Source: Acidimicrobiaceae bacterium (GTDB taxonomy: Bacteria; Actinomycetota; Acidimicrobiia; Acidimicrobiales; UBA8592). Taken from it: DNA of 7,167 nt. Below, one piece after another: positions 6,057 through 7,167 of the stretch (the first letter of the stretch is position 1; every line of letters begins with the position of its first letter). The stretch is from contig PBPU01000092.1 in assembly GCA_002724825.1 (NCBI GenBank), forward strand, positions 1 to 7,167. The letters run 5' to 3'. The notes under the pieces were generated by a model that saw only the letters and a list, made by a program, of their open reading frames with translations, did not search any database and had not been told where the DNA came from. Both the position numbers and the translations under genes were made by a program.

Positions 6057-6350
6057 ATGGGTGCAGAGATACTTTCTGAACATAGAGAACGAATAGATCA
6101 GCTAGATGAAAAACTTATTCGGTTGCTTGCTGAACGGTTTGAAATCACAAAGGCTGTGGGAATTTTAAAAGCAGAGCAGGGAATGCCTGCCGGTGACCCT
6201 GAACGAGAAGCACAACAAATTGAACGTCTTCATAAAATTGCTACAGAAGTGGGGATGGATCCAGATTTTTCGGTAAAAGTATTTCGGCTAATCGTAGATG
6301 AAGTGATCCGCCACCATGTCCGCACTGCTGAAGAAAATTCAGGTTCTTAA
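6057..6350 (+). CDS. Chorismate mutase, AroQ (type II) class, free-standing
   Basis: This 97-residue, probably all-helical protein matches the single-domain AroQ chorismate mutase (CM_2) in length and pattern. The enzyme rearranges chorismate to prephenate, the entry to phenylalanine and tyrosine, in the cytoplasm, usually as an intertwined dimer. Active-site positions by alignment with the E. coli P-protein mutase domain are R12 (Ec R11), R27 (R28), K38 (K39), D47 (D48), R50 (R51) and E51 (E52). The helix-3 positions normally Ser84 and Gln88 are V83 and H87 in IVDEVIRHH. No signal peptide is seen, so it is not the secreted subclass. GGGT at 6047-6050 gives a modest ribosome site 6 bases before the ATG, inside or next to an inverted repeat at 6035-6047. 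Divergent from the hydrolase operon; its stop interlocks with that of the nitroreductase gene. Confidence 0.9.
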   Translation: MGAEILSEHRERIDQLDEKLIRLLAERFEITKAVGILKAEQGMPAGDPEREAQQIERLHKIATEVGMDPDFSVKVFRLIVDEVIRHHVRTAEENSGS

Positions 6351-7015
6351 ATTTCAGTCTTTTTCCAATGGTTCCAGTAGGTGACATCTTCAGCTGGTTT
6401 TCTAGCCCCGGGTCGAAAATCATCTCCTGTGTAATACGCCGTTGGTATACACGCTAGTTGTGTGACCGTTTCTGGAATCCCTAGTTGTTCACCAACGCGA
6501 TTCGCATAGCGAAGGTGTAGCGTGGTCCATGCTGTCCCCAGCCCTCTTGAACGAGCAGCGAGCATATAACTCCAAACTGCAGGTAGAACTGAGCCCCACC
6601 ATCCTTGGCGTCCTCCTCCCAGTCCCTCTTCCATATCTTCTGGGCTACCTAGCGAACAGGGGATAGCTAAAACAGGAACTTTTTCCAGTATCTCCGCTAA
6701 GTAATCACTTGATGAAATAATTTTTCCAATGGTTGAGCTTTCAGGAACTTTAGATGCCACAGCCCCTTTTTGTTGTTCTATATAAGGGGCGTAAGCTTCA
6801 CGGTATGCCTCAGCTATGACCTTCTTCTTCGATGGATCATCAACTATTACCCATCGCCACTTTTGGTAGTTGCCGCCAGCAGGAGCTTGCGTAGAGAGAC
6901 GAACACAGTCAAGTATTAATTCTCTAGGGACTGGTTTGTCTAAGTTCAGGCGTTTTCTTACTGCTCGTGTTGTTGAGAGAAGGTGGTCTATTTGTTTTAG
7001 GTCAAATTGTGTCAC
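6347..7015 (-). CDS. Nitroreductase-family FMN oxidoreductase
   Basis: This is a nitroreductase-fold flavoprotein of 222 residues from the GTG at 7015. A TTG at 7036 would add 7 residues. I prefer the GTG because AGAAAGG lies 11 bases upstream and MTQFDLKQIDHLLSTTRAVRKRL is a natural family N-terminus; the choice is not certain. Numbered from the TTG, the FMN phosphate-contacting segment is STTRAVRKRL (21-30). STQAPAGGNYQKWRWVIV (48-65) is the second flavin loop. GWWGSVLPAVWSYMLAARSRGLGTAW (145-170) is the dimer/flavin helix with its GLGT loop, and GARKPAED (210-217) is the C-terminal phosphate-binding stretch. Members use NAD(P)H to reduce nitro-aromatics, quinones, flavins or enones, or carry out specialised reactions; no substrate is indicated here. 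It is probably a cytoplasmic dimer. Its TAA overlaps the mutase TAA on the opposite strand at TTAA (6347-6350). Confidence 0.88.
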   Translation of the reverse strand: MTQFDLKQIDHLLSTTRAVRKRLNLDKPVPRELILDCVRLSTQAPAGGNYQKWRWVIVDDPSKKKVIAEAYREAYAPYIEQQKGAVASKVPESSTIGKIISSSDYLAEILEKVPVLAIPCSLGSPEDMEEGLGGGRQGWWGSVLPAVWSYMLAARSRGLGTAWTTLHLRYANRVGEQLGIPETVTQLACIPTAYYTGDDFRPGARKPAEDVTYWNHWKKTEI

Positions 7016-7067
7016 AAGTAAGTTTGCCTTTCTCAAAAATCTCTAATGGGCTAAGCTAAACCTAGTC

Positions 7068-7087
7068 CGGATTTACCAAAAAATCCG
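7068..7087. repeat. 7-base inverted repeat in the leader of the last gene
   Basis: CGGATTT (7068-7074) and AAATCCG (7081-7087) are perfect complements around the 6-base loop ACCAAA. The repeat lies in the divergent gap between the nitroreductase and the downstream plus-strand gene and ends 5 bases before its Shine-Dalgarno site. It could be a dyad operator acting on both genes or a leader hairpin. No T-run follows on either strand in a terminator-like way. Confidence 0.35.
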
Positions 7088-7092
7088 ATTAG

Positions 7093-7099
7093 AAAGGAG
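7093..7099 (+). promoter_or_regulatory. Strong Shine-Dalgarno site for the gene at 7105
   Basis: AAAGGAG, with AGGAG ending 5 bases before the ATG at 7105, is the only strong, well-placed ribosome binding site directly before a start codon in the window. It decides the start of the partial last gene and suggests that gene is translated more strongly than its neighbours. Confidence 0.75.
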
Positions 7100-7104
7100 A
7101 CCTC

Positions 7105-7167
7105 ATGGCGCGCATCGCAATTCCGGAAGGTGAAGGTCTTGAACGAAGTCGAATGTGGGCTTTGCAA
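7105..7167 (+). CDS. N-terminal end of a gene, possibly carboxymuconolactone decarboxylase/AhpD-like (3' truncated by window)
   Basis: The ATG at 7105 follows a strong ribosome site and opens a frame that runs off the window after 21 codons: MARIAIPEGEGLERSRMWAL plus one more residue. The opening (MARI.(I/L)PEG.G.E..R...L) is reminiscent of carboxymuconolactone decarboxylase/AhpD-like proteins, small helical proteins that often start MxRIPLPE. This is recalled similarity over a short N-terminus with no catalytic Cys motif in view, so the family is tentative. It is divergent from the nitroreductase gene, and a 7-base inverted repeat lies in the shared gap. Confidence 0.6.
   Translation, partial: MARIAIPEGEGLERSRMWALQ

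Noticed and set aside
6241..6423. 60-codon minus-strand frame across the mutase/nitroreductase junction
   Set aside because: Covers the ends of two well-supported genes in the wrong frame and has no family features.
1..7167. Search for mobile elements, CRISPR repeats, toxin-antitoxin pairs, tRNAs or a new defence or biosynthetic system
   Set aside because: No direct repeat arrays, transposase or integrase motifs, tRNA-like clover folds or clustered unknown genes were seen; nearly all sequence is accounted for by known enzyme families.

Overview
The window is a compact, ordinary-looking stretch of bacterial chromosome. It carries eight protein genes or gene ends, almost all enzymes of acyl-CoA, redox or aromatic metabolism. 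The GC content is moderate (roughly mid-40s percent, judged by eye). The gene set (acyl-CoA dehydrogenase, dienoyl-CoA isomerase, acyl-CoA ligase, haloalkane-dehalogenase-like hydrolase, flavin nitroreductase, free-standing AroQ chorismate mutase) would suit an uncultured aerobic heterotroph such as an environmental or marine actinobacterium or a SAR202-like lineage. That placement is a guess from protein style; no rRNA or other marker is present.

Layout. 1-138 (+) is the C-terminal end of an acyl-CoA dehydrogenase. 149-994 (-) is a crotonase-fold protein carrying the full catalytic set of delta3,5-delta2,4-dienoyl-CoA isomerase. A divergent gap holding a perfect hairpin separates it from 1100-3262 (+), a lone Fe4S4/molybdopterin oxidoreductase of the DMSO reductase superfamily. 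Facing that is a two-gene minus-strand operon read from 5887 to 3276: an alpha/beta hydrolase of haloalkane dehalogenase type, then an acyl-CoA synthetase, coupled by a TAATG stop/start. 5888-6056 is a divergent gap that includes a coding-like remnant abutting the hydrolase start. 6057-6350 (+) is chorismate mutase. 6347-7015 (-) is a nitroreductase whose stop codon interlocks with that of the mutase. 7105-7167 (+) is the first 21 codons of a gene with a strong Shine-Dalgarno site, perhaps a carboxymuconolactone-decarboxylase/AhpD-like protein.

How they may work together. The dehydrogenase, dienoyl-CoA isomerase and acyl-CoA synthetase form a beta-oxidation theme. The hydrolase-synthetase pair could turn a halogenated or esterified substrate into an alcohol or acid that is then CoA-activated, but no substrate can be read from the sequence. 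The molybdoenzyme has no partner subunit here and its reaction is unknown.

No mobile element, CRISPR array, tRNA, rRNA or defence system was seen, and nothing amounts to a clearly new multi-gene system. The points most worth a second look are the GNRA-capped hairpin before the dienoyl-CoA isomerase gene, the reading-frame remnant in front of the hydrolase, the metal-ligand region of the molybdoenzyme, and the very tight convergent junctions.
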